The position numbers and the translations under genes were made by a program. The notes under the pieces are model-generated. The model made no database searches and was not told the origin of the DNA. It saw only the letters and a program-made list of their open reading frames with translations. A DNA stretch of 64,000 bases from a bacterium SCSIO 12844 (lineage in GTDB: Bacteria > Pseudomonadota > Gammaproteobacteria > Francisellales > Francisellaceae): positions 1,116,001-1,180,000 of the forward strand of contig CP073743.1 of the NCBI GenBank assembly GCA_024397935.1, in the 5' to 3' direction. Positions within the stretch are counted from its first letter, which is position 1. Each line of letters starts with the position of its first letter. Shown here piece after piece: positions 16,912 through 25,679 of this stretch.

Positions 16912-19029
16912 CTAAAACTGATAGTTTAATTGTACATAAAAACTTCTACCCATTGCATCAAGTGTTGATTCACCATCATAAATGATGTATTGCTTATCAA
17001 AAATATTATCTATACCTCCGATAATCTGTAATCCTTTTAAACTATTATCAGGACTGTAAATATACTTAAAGCCAAAGGTTGTATAACCAGCAATATGATC
17101 AACATTATAACCAGTTGGAATTTGATCTTGGCGCATAGCAAAGTTAGAAATAATACTGACTTTACTTTGTAATTGTCTAATTGGAGTACTTAATTGAACA
17201 AAACCTTTTGCCGGTGAAATGGGTAGTGGATCACCTGCTTGAACTGTATTACCATCGCCATTGGTATAGCTTGATTGCGTATTGCCTCGAGTCAAATTAA
17301 AACCTGATGCAATACCAAAATAGGCCGTATCATAACTGCTTGTTACAGTAAATCCATAAATACGTGCACTGGATACATTTTGATTTTGTACCGTAATTGA
17401 TGGGAAACTGCCAGCTGATGTCGCCATAATGTAGTTTGAAATATTATTATAGAAAAAACTTGTTTTTAAATGAACTTGATTGCCATTACTTAATTTATCT
17501 TGGTAGTTAAAACCAATTTCTTTATTGTGACTGATCTCAGGCTTTAAATCTGGATTAGGTAGAAAATTTAAAAAGGATAAACCAGGGTGTGTGCCATTTA
17601 AATATAACTCTTCAATCGATGGTGCTCTAAAACTTTCAGTATAGCCACCAAATAGACTCAGTTGTTTGATAACTTGGTAATCAAAAGTTAGCTGTTTACT
17701 AAAGTGGTGATCACTATTAGTAAGGCTCATACTTTGACTATTATAGGTGTCATAACGACCACCAAATATTAACGCAAAATTCTTAAAAATTTGAAAACGA
17801 TCTTGTAAAAATAGCGCATACTGATTTTGATCAGCATTCGGGTAATTGGTTGTTGTGCCATTATCAACATTACTCTGACCAATGATTCGATCAGCACTTG
17901 CACCATATAGAATATGGTTATTATAGATAATAGAAGTATTATAGATTTTAGTCCCCGTTGTCGTTGTTACCACATCTTGTGGTAGGGTAAAACCGCCACC
18001 ATCATTTAATGGATTAGACTGAAAATGTGTTTTTAATTGGTAGGCTTTAGCTTTCAAGTCAAGATATGGATTATCTTTAGGGTTTAAATCATAGTTAAGA
18101 TTCACTTGAGTTTGAGTGAAATTAAAATTAGATGGGGGTGTTGTAGTTGAAGTTATAAGGTCGGTTGTAGCTGGATATTGCCCTAGATTCTGCATAGAAA
18201 GAAAGGATAAAGATAGTAGTTGACCTGGTGTGATTTGCCAGTTTATTTTACCTAAACCTTGTAAGTTTTCACCCGCTGAGTTTGCTAAGGTTTCACCATT
18301 ACCTTGATGGATATTGCTATTATGATTACCATCAAAAGCAACTAAATAGCTAACATCACCTGTTTTAAGTGCAGTTGCAATACCACTATTAAAACCTGGT
18401 GCGCCACTTTCAAGGCCAAAGGTTGCTTTAGCGCCAAAGTCTCGATTGTTTTTTAGTAAGTCATTAGGATCAATCGTTGTCATATCAAGACTGCCACCTA
18501 AGTTACCGCTACCATAAAGAATATCACTACCTGATGGATTGACTGAAATTTGTTTTAAAAAGAAAGTATCCGGTAGTAGACGCGTTTGATTATGCCCATA
18601 CTGTGCAAATTGATTATTGACACCATCAACTGCAACAACAACACGGTTATTATCTAAGCCATTAATACTGATTGACTGAGCAACTTGCCTTGGGCCACCA
18701 AAAACTGCCGTATTTGGGTTTGTTTGCATCAGATCAGCGACAGACTGGCTATTATTATCAGATGAAAGACTAATATTAGTGCCAGGTAAGCTATTAGCTT
18801 TTTGAATCATTGATGGGTTGGTATCGGACTTTGTATCTGATTTTGCTTTGTTTGAATCTTTTTTGTTTTTTGTTTGTTTATTATCTGGTTTAACTTGTAC
18901 AGTTTTTGTTGCGATAACTTCGATATCACCTAAATCACTTTGTTCTGCTGTAAAACCAATAGGGGGTATTGTTAATAAAGAGATAGCTAGTGCTATTTTA
19001 GTTGGTTTCAATGTAGTTTGAGTGATCAT
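16912..19029 (-). CDS. TonB-dependent heme receptor
   Basis: A 705-residue outer-membrane receptor. It has a signal peptide (about residues 1-27), a Lys/Asp/Ser-rich insertion (about 45-70), a plug domain with SISINGLDNNRVVVAVDGV, and a beta-barrel ending in the outer-membrane signature YVQLNYQF. It contains the FRAP box (ESFRAPSIEELY) and the NPDL box (PNPDLKPE) with a His (GTHPG) between them, the pattern of heme/hemoprotein receptors of the HutA/HmuR/HemR group. This is the strongest evidence that the operon imports heme. The Lys/Asp-rich stretch before the plug is unusual. Confidence 0.9.
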   Translation of the reverse strand: MITQTTLKPTKIALAISLLTIPPIGFTAEQSDLGDIEVIATKTVQVKPDNKQTKNKKDSNKAKSDTKSDTNPSMIQKANSLPGTNISLSSDNNSQSVADLMQTNPNTAVFGGPRQVAQSISINGLDNNRVVVAVDGVNNQFAQYGHNQTRLLPDTFFLKQISVNPSGSDILYGSGNLGGSLDMTTIDPNDLLKNNRDFGAKATFGLESGAPGFNSGIATALKTGDVSYLVAFDGNHNSNIHQGNGETLANSAGENLQGLGKINWQITPGQLLSLSFLSMQNLGQYPATTDLITSTTTPPSNFNFTQTQVNLNYDLNPKDNPYLDLKAKAYQLKTHFQSNPLNDGGGFTLPQDVVTTTTGTKIYNTSIIYNNHILYGASADRIIGQSNVDNGTTTNYPNADQNQYALFLQDRFQIFKNFALIFGGRYDTYNSQSMSLTNSDHHFSKQLTFDYQVIKQLSLFGGYTESFRAPSIEELYLNGTHPGLSFLNFLPNPDLKPEISHNKEIGFNYQDKLSNGNQVHLKTSFFYNNISNYIMATSAGSFPSITVQNQNVSSARIYGFTVTSSYDTAYFGIASGFNLTRGNTQSSYTNGDGNTVQAGDPLPISPAKGFVQLSTPIRQLQSKVSIISNFAMRQDQIPTGYNVDHIAGYTTFGFKYIYSPDNSLKGLQIIGGIDNIFDKQYIIYDGESTLDAMGRSFYVQLNYQF

Positions 19030-19051
19030 TCAGAACCTTTTATTTTTGTGA

Positions 19052-19465
19052 TTAACTTTGATCAATTTGAACTTCTGCAACACCAAACTTTAACTCTTTT
19101 GCCAATGAAAAAACGCTAAGCATTGTCTCAACAGGTAAGTTTTTATCTGTTTTAATGGCAATCTTATTTGATTGATGAGCGCTTAAAGCAGTTAATGCAT
19201 CTTTAAATTGGTCAAATGAATGGTAGGTTTGGTTGTTAATTGTAAGCTTATTGGCTGAGTAAAGTACAATTTCAATTGATTTTTGGTTATTACGCGAACT
19301 CGATTGTGCATGGTTAACTTGTGGTAGTTTAATATTAATAAAATGCTGAATGGGCCCTGCTAGTAGTGTAAACATAATTAGTAAGACAAGTAAAAAATCT
19401 AGTAACGGCACTAAATTAGGTTCATCAACAAATCGATTAACTTCAAGTTTAGATGCACGTATCAT
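19052..19465 (-). CDS. exbD: Biopolymer transport protein ExbD
   Basis: A 137-residue protein with a short cytoplasmic start, one membrane helix containing the functionally key Asp (PLLDFLLVLLIMFTLLA), and a periplasmic domain. With ExbB it forms the proton-driven motor that energises TonB. It overlaps exbB by 4 bp and lies 22 bp before the heme receptor gene. Confidence 0.9.
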   Translation of the reverse strand: MIRASKLEVNRFVDEPNLVPLLDFLLVLLIMFTLLAGPIQHFINIKLPQVNHAQSSSRNNQKSIEIVLYSANKLTINNQTYHSFDQFKDALTALSAHQSNKIAIKTDKNLPVETMLSVFSLAKELKFGVAEVQIDQS

Positions 19466-20073
19466 AACTTGCTCCTAGCTACAGCAATGGATAGGCGATT
19501 TAATTCATGTTCGCAGTGATTAAGATAATGCTCGCTCCAATAACGCAATATATACAAAGTGCATAAACTAATAACAGCTAAGAATATACCAAAAGCGGTT
19601 GCCCACATAGCTTGAGATAAATATTCGATTAACTGTTGCATGCCATTATTAGATTCCATATTCATTGCAAGCGTTGAAAAAGAATGACTCATGCCCCAAA
19701 TAGTGCCAAGTAAACCAATCATTGGAGCAATAATTGCAACAAGATTTAGCCAATTTAAAGGTTGTTGTAATTTATGACGTAACTTTAATAAATATAATGA
19801 GACTTCTTGCTCGGCTAGATCTTTTGAACTACCAAAAATAGGAAGAATTAAGCGTTTAATTAAACCTTTGTCATTATTGGTTGTATCTTTTGCTTTTGTG
19901 TATTCTTTTAATTCAATTAAATCGATTAATTGGTTAATTCGTTTTGCTTTGAGTTTTGGCATACTAAAATAAGTGATCATACGCTCAATAACAATCATAC
20001 CTAGAAAAATACAACCGATCGCTAATATATAACTAACTGGTCCAAAGAGATTGGTTAATAGTGCAAAGCTCAT
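19462..20073 (-). CDS. exbB: Biopolymer transport protein ExbB
   Basis: A 203-residue MotA/TolQ/ExbB proton-channel protein with three membrane segments; the conserved family block is LNLVAIIAPMIGLLGTIWGM, followed by a third helix starting AMWATAFGIFLA. It works with ExbD and TonB. Found inside the heme operon and not beside tol-pal genes, so it is read as ExbB rather than TolQ. Confidence 0.9.
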   Translation of the reverse strand: MSFALLTNLFGPVSYILAIGCIFLGMIVIERMITYFSMPKLKAKRINQLIDLIELKEYTKAKDTTNNDKGLIKRLILPIFGSSKDLAEQEVSLYLLKLRHKLQQPLNWLNLVAIIAPMIGLLGTIWGMSHSFSTLAMNMESNNGMQQLIEYLSQAMWATAFGIFLAVISLCTLYILRYWSEHYLNHCEHELNRLSIAVARSKL

Positions 20074-20086
20074 TAAATGATTTCCT

Positions 20087-20803
20087 TTAAGCGCTTAGGG
20101 GGATTTTAGCCATTTCAGTTAGTACTTCTCTTAGAGATACGGTATCTTTAACTGGATAGTTAAACTCGATATAATGACATTGATAACCAATGTTTACCCA
20201 GAAGCCTTCTTCATCACAGCCCGCCATTTGAGGTGTTTTATCATTTATTTTTATCTTATTGACTGTAAGATAGTGTGCTAATGCAGTTTTATGATCATCA
20301 TTCATATGATCAACAGCACTTTTTTCAATTGTTGCATCAAATGGATTTAAAAGACTAAAATCTTCTTTTTTAACCCAGTGGATATCACCAAAGCCACCAA
20401 TAAAGCGTATTTTTTTCAAATTGATTCGATAAAAGTCAAAATCATGCGTTTGGTGGTAATTTTTAGATTTAGGGAAAAAACGATAATAGCGCTCAGCAAT
20501 AGAAGGGTTATCGATTAATGTTGCATCACCAATTAAAGTGACCCTTGCTGAATTTTGTATATAGTCTTGTTCATCTAGTATGGTTAGAGAAACTTTAGGG
20601 TCTTTTAGAATATTGCGTGTATGTTGTGCAAGTCGACTGATTAAGATAATAACATCACCATAATAATCAAAACAGTATTGGATAAGCGAACCAAATGGAT
20701 AGCCATCTATCGATACTGAGTGTGTTGCAAGTATAGCGTGAGTTTTTACTTTGGTTACTTTTCTGGCGCGATAAGCGATATCACTTTTGCTTTCTTTTGT
20801 CAC
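20087..20803 (-). CDS. hutZ: Heme utilisation protein HutZ/HugZ
   Basis: A 238-residue protein with an N-terminal split-barrel flavin-reductase-like domain of the pyridoxamine-phosphate-oxidase superfamily (ILATHSVSIDGYPFGSLIQY) and a C-terminal domain beginning VDHMNDDHKTALAHY, the DUF2470 part seen in HugZ/HutZ. Proteins of this family bind heme and take part in its breakdown or storage after import, giving iron. It is the first gene of the heme operon. The start is GTG at 20803 with AAAGGA about 8 bases upstream. Confidence 0.88.
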   Translation of the reverse strand: MTKESKSDIAYRARKVTKVKTHAILATHSVSIDGYPFGSLIQYCFDYYGDVIILISRLAQHTRNILKDPKVSLTILDEQDYIQNSARVTLIGDATLIDNPSIAERYYRFFPKSKNYHQTHDFDFYRINLKKIRFIGGFGDIHWVKKEDFSLLNPFDATIEKSAVDHMNDDHKTALAHYLTVNKIKINDKTPQMAGCDEEGFWVNIGYQCHYIEFNYPVKDTVSLREVLTEMAKIPLSA

Positions 20804-20819
20804 AATTTGAATCCTTTAT

Positions 20820-20838
20820 AAAAATGAGAATCATTCTT
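20820..20838 (-). promoter_or_regulatory. Fur box 1 upstream of heme operon
   Basis: AAAAATGAGAATCATTCTT lies 17 bp in front of the hutZ start codon. It matches the core of the Fur consensus (GATAATGATAATCATTATC) with the symmetrical ATGAGAATCATTCT centre. Iron-loaded Fur would repress the operon here. Confidence 0.85.
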
Positions 20839-20897
20839 AATTGACCTAAGAACATATCCTAGCGAAACTGTTTTTTAATTGCAATAGAAAACAAAAT

Positions 20898-20916
20898 AAA
20901 AATGAGAATTATTTTG
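20898..20916 (-). promoter_or_regulatory. Fur box 2 upstream of heme operon
   Basis: AAAAATGAGAATTATTTTG, a second Fur-like site about 78 bp further upstream of the first, sharing the AATGAGAAT half. Two boxes flanking the likely promoter suggest tight or cooperative iron control. It could also influence the divergent protease gene. The 349-bp gap 20804-21152 holds these two boxes and the protease promoter; no other gene is visible in it. Confidence 0.7.
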
Positions 20917-21080
20917 GCAAAAATAAAAATAATCAATGATATAGGTAGTTTTAGTTTGATTTTAAAATGTCTAATTTGTAACAAATTAACTTATGTAATA
21001 GGCTTGAATTGATTAAATTTTATCTAGTTTATTTAATTTTTGGTGACAAATTTCAAGAAATAGATGAAATATTTCATTAA

Positions 21081-21110
21081 TTGACGAAAAAAAATAATTC
21101 AAGCTAGTAT
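21081..21110 (+). promoter_or_regulatory. Sigma70-type promoter for the M4 protease gene
   Basis: TTGACG at 21081-21086 and TAGTAT at 21105-21110 are separated by 18 bp, 42 bp before the protease start. An AAGGAG ribosome binding site follows at 21141-21146. Confidence 0.55.
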
Positions 21111-21152
21111 GGATATTCGTCTTAAAAAACTGTCAAACACAAGGAGTGTTAA

Positions 21153-22916
21153 GTGATCAAATATAAAGTAATCGTAATCGCATCAGCTATCGCATTAGCT
21201 TCAGGTACATCTTATGCTATGAAAACAGTTAATTTAGATAATCAATCGTTATCCCAATTAAGCAGTTTTCAAATTCAAGCCAATCAAAATAGTAAAAACT
21301 TTGCTTTAACAAGTAGTAGTTCTCAAGAGAATACATTAGTACCTGTTAGTACATCGACAATGGGTAGTAAAGAATTTATAAGATTACAACAACAATATAA
21401 GGGCATAGAAGTTGTTGGTAAGTCTGTTGTTGTTGAGTCTAATGCCAATACAAATAGCTTTTTAGATCAGGGTGATTCAACGGTTAGTGGTCATTTAGCA
21501 GAAAATATTGATATCAATACTCAAGCGCAAGTGACTTCTAATCAAGTTATGGATTTAGCTAGAAATCTATTTACGAAAGGTTATCCAGGTTATCAAATTG
21601 TTGAAGATGGAAATAATAAACCTCAAACTAAACTACAGATATTAACTGATGGTTCAAATAAGGCTCAATTAGTTTACTTAGTGACAATTAATGGTAATAA
21701 ACTAAGTGCACAACCAGTTGCAATGCATTATTACTTTGATGCAAATACAGCTAAATTAACATCAGCTTGGGATAATATTCAAAACTATGATGACACAGGC
21801 GTTGGGGGAAATGAAAAAGTAGGTAAGTATTATTATGGTGAAAATGGCATGCCTACTTTAGATGTAACTAAAAGTGGTTCAACTTGTACGATGAATAATG
21901 AGCGTGTTCGAGCAGTTAATATGAATCATAAAACAAGTGATAGCATTACAAGTGCATTTGCTTATTCTTGTGGCCTTGATCGAGGAGACAGTATTAATGG
22001 CAGTTACTCAGCATTAGATGATGCCTATTATTTTGGTGATATCATTATCGATATGTATAGTGATTGGTATAAAATCACAGCACTTAAAAATACCGATGGC
22101 ACACCGATGCAATTAGTCATGCGCGTACACTATGATACTAATTATGAAAATGCTTTCTGGAATGGTGAGAATATGACCTTTGGTGATGGTGATCCTAATG
22201 GTATGTTTTATCCACTCGTATCATTAGATGTTGCAGGTCATGAAGTAAGCCATGGATTTACTCAACAGCATTCTAACCTTATTTATCAGAATGAATCAGG
22301 TTCATTAAATGAAGCTTATTCTGATATGGCAGGGCAAGCAACTCGTGCTTATTTATTAAGTCAAAATGCACAAGATTATAATGAGTTTTATCCAGAAGAC
22401 CCTCAAGGTAAAATTGGCTGGGGCTTAGGTGAAACGATTACTCGTGGTGCAGGTCAATCGTTACGTTATATGAATCAACCATCAGATGATGGCTCTTCTG
22501 CGGATTGCTATGATAAAAGCCTAGCTTTACAGTCAGGTGCAAGTTGTAAAATAACTTATGATGATGTAGTTGATACAGCTAAGAATGCATATCCATGGCC
22601 GTGGCAGTCGGGTAAACGCCAAGGTTATATTGTTCATAAAGGTAGTGGTGTTTTTAATAAAGCATTCTATTTACTATCAACTAAGTGGTATCAAGAAAAA
22701 GAATCACAAGGTGATAGCAATGCCTTTGTTGATGGTGTAGAAGATGCTTTCCGTGTGATGGTATTAGCGAATATCAAATACTGGAATGAATCAACTGGCT
22801 TTAGTGAAGCTGCTTGTGGTGTGGTTAAATCAGCTAGAGATCTAAATTATTCAACTTCTGATGTCGTTGATGTATTTAATCAAGTTGGTGTTAGTACCAG
22901 TAGTTGTAAAGTATAA
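21153..22916 (+). CDS. Secreted M4-family (thermolysin-like) zinc metalloprotease
   Basis: A 587-residue preproprotein: signal peptide (KYKVIVIASAIALASGTSYA), an FTP/PepSY-type propeptide (about residues 30-210), then the M4 catalytic domain. The zinc site HEVSH is at about residues 363-367 with the third ligand Glu in GSLNEAYSD about 20 residues on; the C-terminal part carries the catalytic His region (VHKGSGVFNKAFY). Homologues are exported by type II secretion as elastase-like enzymes, pseudolysin or vibriolysin being examples. Start is GTG at 21153 preceded by AAGGAG with 6-bp spacing. It is transcribed alone, divergent from the heme operon, with its own terminator. Confidence 0.93.
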   Translation: MIKYKVIVIASAIALASGTSYAMKTVNLDNQSLSQLSSFQIQANQNSKNFALTSSSSQENTLVPVSTSTMGSKEFIRLQQQYKGIEVVGKSVVVESNANTNSFLDQGDSTVSGHLAENIDINTQAQVTSNQVMDLARNLFTKGYPGYQIVEDGNNKPQTKLQILTDGSNKAQLVYLVTINGNKLSAQPVAMHYYFDANTAKLTSAWDNIQNYDDTGVGGNEKVGKYYYGENGMPTLDVTKSGSTCTMNNERVRAVNMNHKTSDSITSAFAYSCGLDRGDSINGSYSALDDAYYFGDIIIDMYSDWYKITALKNTDGTPMQLVMRVHYDTNYENAFWNGENMTFGDGDPNGMFYPLVSLDVAGHEVSHGFTQQHSNLIYQNESGSLNEAYSDMAGQATRAYLLSQNAQDYNEFYPEDPQGKIGWGLGETITRGAGQSLRYMNQPSDDGSSADCYDKSLALQSGASCKITYDDVVDTAKNAYPWPWQSGKRQGYIVHKGSGVFNKAFYLLSTKWYQEKESQGDSNAFVDGVEDAFRVMVLANIKYWNESTGFSEAACGVVKSARDLNYSTSDVVDVFNQVGVSTSSCKV

Positions 22917-22930
22917 GTAATAGCTACAAG

Positions 22931-22953
22931 GCGCAATTTTATTGCGCTTTTTT
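22931..22953 (+). terminator. Rho-independent terminator after M4 protease
   Basis: A perfect 7-bp stem GCGCAAT/ATTGCGC with a 3-base loop, followed by TTTTTT, 14 bp past the protease stop. The T run ends just before the stop codon of the convergent HAD gene; the opposite strand has no T run, so it mainly serves the protease. Confidence 0.85.
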
Positions 22954-22954
22954 A

Positions 22955-24088
22955 TTATTCTATTATTGAGGATGCTATACCTTTATTTTCAGGTGTATAG
23001 TCATCAATAGCATAGAATACGAAATTAGCTTTGCTTGATAATGGGGAATCTAATTTAATTTTTGGCATTTCTTCCACTTTAGCTAGGTCAATTTGATTAA
23101 TATTAATATTTGGTTGGTTAAATTGTGGCTGAATAGCTATCTTAAATTGATTTATTATTTTTTCAGGGGATTGGTAGAGTGCTTCAATATCAGGATGTCT
23201 ACCTCCTGATAAGTAGCTTCCCCAGCCGATAGACTTTCCATCAAATTCTTTAAACTTAGTATTAAGTTTTTCTTCAATTATACTTATATCCAAATGGATA
23301 TAAGGAATAATAGCATTAATGGTTTCTATAACACTAGTTGGAACATAATAATACTCTTTGCCATTAAACTTATAAGTGTCACCACCATATCCAACATATC
23401 CACTTGCTTTGTTTTTTGCATAATCTAAGATTTTTTCAATTAATAATGTATTTTGGACTTCATTCGTACGTAATTTGAGTTGTTCATGTAGCTTATAGAG
23501 ATATTTTTTATTGCCTGTTTGATCATTTGGGTTGGTATCAGCATAAACTGCTATTATACCCAACGGCTCAGCTTCTTTGAATATATGCGTTGGTGAATTA
23601 TCTGTAAAAATAATATCTTTAGGAGATTCAACATACTTTATGAGCTCAGCTAATTTTTCAGATTTATTTTTTTGTTCATTAAAGAATTTAAAATCATCGC
23701 CTAAGTCAATTTGGTAAACATCTTTAAAGAAATCTTTAATATTCATTTTACTAAATTTACCAGCAGTAATAAATGCAATTTCATCACCATTATCTAGAAT
23801 AGATTGCATAATACTTTGCATAGCGTCTTTATGGATTGCATAAAAATTTTGATGGTATACATCCTTAAATGCTTCATCAAGCTGCGTTTGTTTTTCGTAA
23901 GACTGATTTTCTGGTTGTTTTTTTAATTCTTCGTGGGTGTCAATATAATAGTTTTTTTCAGTAGGAGTTAGATAGTTTCTAAGGACATGCGGGTGAAGTT
24001 TAACACAAACTTGATTACCAAAATGAAAATAATCTCCCGATGTAAATAATGTTTCGTCTAAATCAAACACATAGATTTTCTTTGACAT
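22955..24088 (-). CDS. HAD-like hydrolase domain protein of unknown role
   Basis: A 377-residue protein. The N-terminal half is HAD-like: motif I FDLDET at residues 8-13 (nucleophile Asp and general acid Asp), a motif II candidate FITAGKFS, and a motif III/IV candidate IIFTDNSPTH. The C-terminal half has YVGYGGDTYKFNGKEYYYVP and no family I recognise. Start is ATG 24088 with GGGAG nine bases upstream; a TTG at 24097 touches that ribosome binding site and was rejected. Monocistronic, with no metabolic neighbours. HAD phosphatases with such extra domains occur among type IV effectors, but no secretion signal is demonstrable here. Confidence 0.65.
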   Translation of the reverse strand: MSKKIYVFDLDETLFTSGDYFHFGNQVCVKLHPHVLRNYLTPTEKNYYIDTHEELKKQPENQSYEKQTQLDEAFKDVYHQNFYAIHKDAMQSIMQSILDNGDEIAFITAGKFSKMNIKDFFKDVYQIDLGDDFKFFNEQKNKSEKLAELIKYVESPKDIIFTDNSPTHIFKEAEPLGIIAVYADTNPNDQTGNKKYLYKLHEQLKLRTNEVQNTLLIEKILDYAKNKASGYVGYGGDTYKFNGKEYYYVPTSVIETINAIIPYIHLDISIIEEKLNTKFKEFDGKSIGWGSYLSGGRHPDIEALYQSPEKIINQFKIAIQPQFNQPNININQIDLAKVEEMPKIKLDSPLSSKANFVFYAIDDYTPENKGIASSIIE

Positions 24089-24302
24089 ATTTAGCAACTC
24101 CCAACCTTTAAAAATTATTTAGTGGTTAAATAATACATTATCATTATTTTAATAAGGCTGTAAAATTTTAAAAATTACAAAAATATTTGATGTTATTGTT
24201 TAATTATATTGCTGTATTTTAAATGTATTTTTATCAATATGAATGCTTGGTTGTTGCAATAATTTGTATTTATTATTACAAAGTGACATGAATATAATTA
24301 TA

Positions 24303-25492
24303 CACACTACACGACAGTAACGGTGTAACCCATTGATTTTTCATTGTTATCGTTCATTCTTATAATCGCCAAAAAACAAAAAAGAGCGATATGATGAAAC
24401 ACATCAATGAATTACAACAGTCACTGAAGCACTATTTTAACTTATCTTTTTGGAATACTGAATGCCTAACTTACTTTATTATTGCCCTACAGATAATAAA
24501 TGATGTTAATCTTTCACAAATTGCTAAATGTTTTCCATCAAAAGCATCAACTACGTCATGTTATAGGCGTCTTCAACGTTTTATCACAAGGTTTGAAATA
24601 TCTTTTCTTAGCCTCTGGAAACTAGTCGACACCATTTTCAATTTATCTGATCAAGTCATATTATGCATGGATAGAACTAACTGGAAGTTTGGCAAGGTAC
24701 ATATTAATTTTCTAATGATTGCTATTGCTTATAAAGGTGTTGCAATTCCTGTGATTTGGTCACTGCTTCCTCAGCGAAAGAGAGGTAACTCAAAAGCCAT
24801 TGATAGGCAGAGACTATTTGATCAACTACTTGAATTTATTCCTGCAACTAGAATTAAAACACTTTTATGTGATCGTGAATTTATTGATGGAAATTGGATA
24901 GCTTATTTGTCTAGCAAACAAGTTAAATTTGTTATTCGAGCCAAAGGTAATTATCTAGCTTCTAATAAAAAGATTTCAAAATTATTTCTAACTCTTAAAG
25001 CTTCACAAGCAAGAACACTTCATAATACAAAGTGTATAGTAGGCTGCGATTTATATGTTTCAGGACTGCGACTGCCTACAGGTGAATTAGTTATTGTTGT
25101 AACTAGAGAGTTTAACCTAAATGCACTCGATCAATATAAAATAAGATGGGAGATTGAGTCATTTTTTTCAGCTATTAAAAAACGTGGTTTTAATTTTGAG
25201 AATACCCACTTAACTGATATGCAAAAACTTTCAAGGCTTATGTTTGTTGTATCCATTGCATTAATATGGTCTTATCGTACAGGTGAAATATTAGAAAGCA
25301 TTAAACCTATTAAAATTAAAAAGCATGGATTTAAAGCTAAGTCTTTGATTAAAATTGGTACTGAAACTATTGCTAAATCGCTAGCCAGAGCCATTAATTC
25401 TTCAGAGTATATCTGTAATATTATCAAAGCTACATTTAAACCTAAAATATCAATTAGTCAAAGAATGGCTCTGGTAGGTGTCATGTAGTGTG
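24303..25492 (+). mobile_element. Intact IS4-family insertion sequence with 9-bp target duplication
   Basis: 1190-bp element bounded by 13-bp imperfect inverted repeats: CACACTACACGAC at 24303-24315 and the complement of CACACTACATGAC at 25480-25492 (12 of 13 match). It is flanked by the perfect direct repeat ATAATTATA at 24294-24302 and 25493-25501, a target-site duplication typical in length of IS4 elements. The single transposase gene ends inside the right repeat. Intact ends, gene and duplication mean a recent insertion into an intergenic region upstream of gltX. Confidence 0.93.
24391..25488 (+). CDS. IS4-family transposase
   Basis: A 365-residue transposase with an N-terminal helical region, then an RNase H-like domain with DDE residues: LCMDRTNWKFG (first Asp), LLCDREFIDGNW (second Asp) and YKIRWEIESFFSAIKKRGFN, the YREK-like block with the Glu. 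Two consecutive ATG codons (24391, 24394) are possible starts. The stop codon is in the right terminal repeat. The frame is intact, so the element may be active. Confidence 0.93.
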   Translation: MMKHINELQQSLKHYFNLSFWNTECLTYFIIALQIINDVNLSQIAKCFPSKASTTSCYRRLQRFITRFEISFLSLWKLVDTIFNLSDQVILCMDRTNWKFGKVHINFLMIAIAYKGVAIPVIWSLLPQRKRGNSKAIDRQRLFDQLLEFIPATRIKTLLCDREFIDGNWIAYLSSKQVKFVIRAKGNYLASNKKISKLFLTLKASQARTLHNTKCIVGCDLYVSGLRLPTGELVIVVTREFNLNALDQYKIRWEIESFFSAIKKRGFNFENTHLTDMQKLSRLMFVVSIALIWSYRTGEILESIKPIKIKKHGFKAKSLIKIGTETIAKSLARAINSSEYICNIIKATFKPKISISQRMALVGVM

Positions 25493-25679
25493 ATAATTAT
25501 ATGGGTTCATAATAATAGTATTAATAACTATTGCTTTAACTTCATTATGTGTTTTGGACTTTTATAAAAAATAAACATTATTACCACTTTTAAGGTTATT
25601 TTAAATAACCTTTCTTAGCTAATCTTTTTCCGTTAAACTATTTGCTACTAAAATATCGTCTTAACTTTAGGTAAATTAA

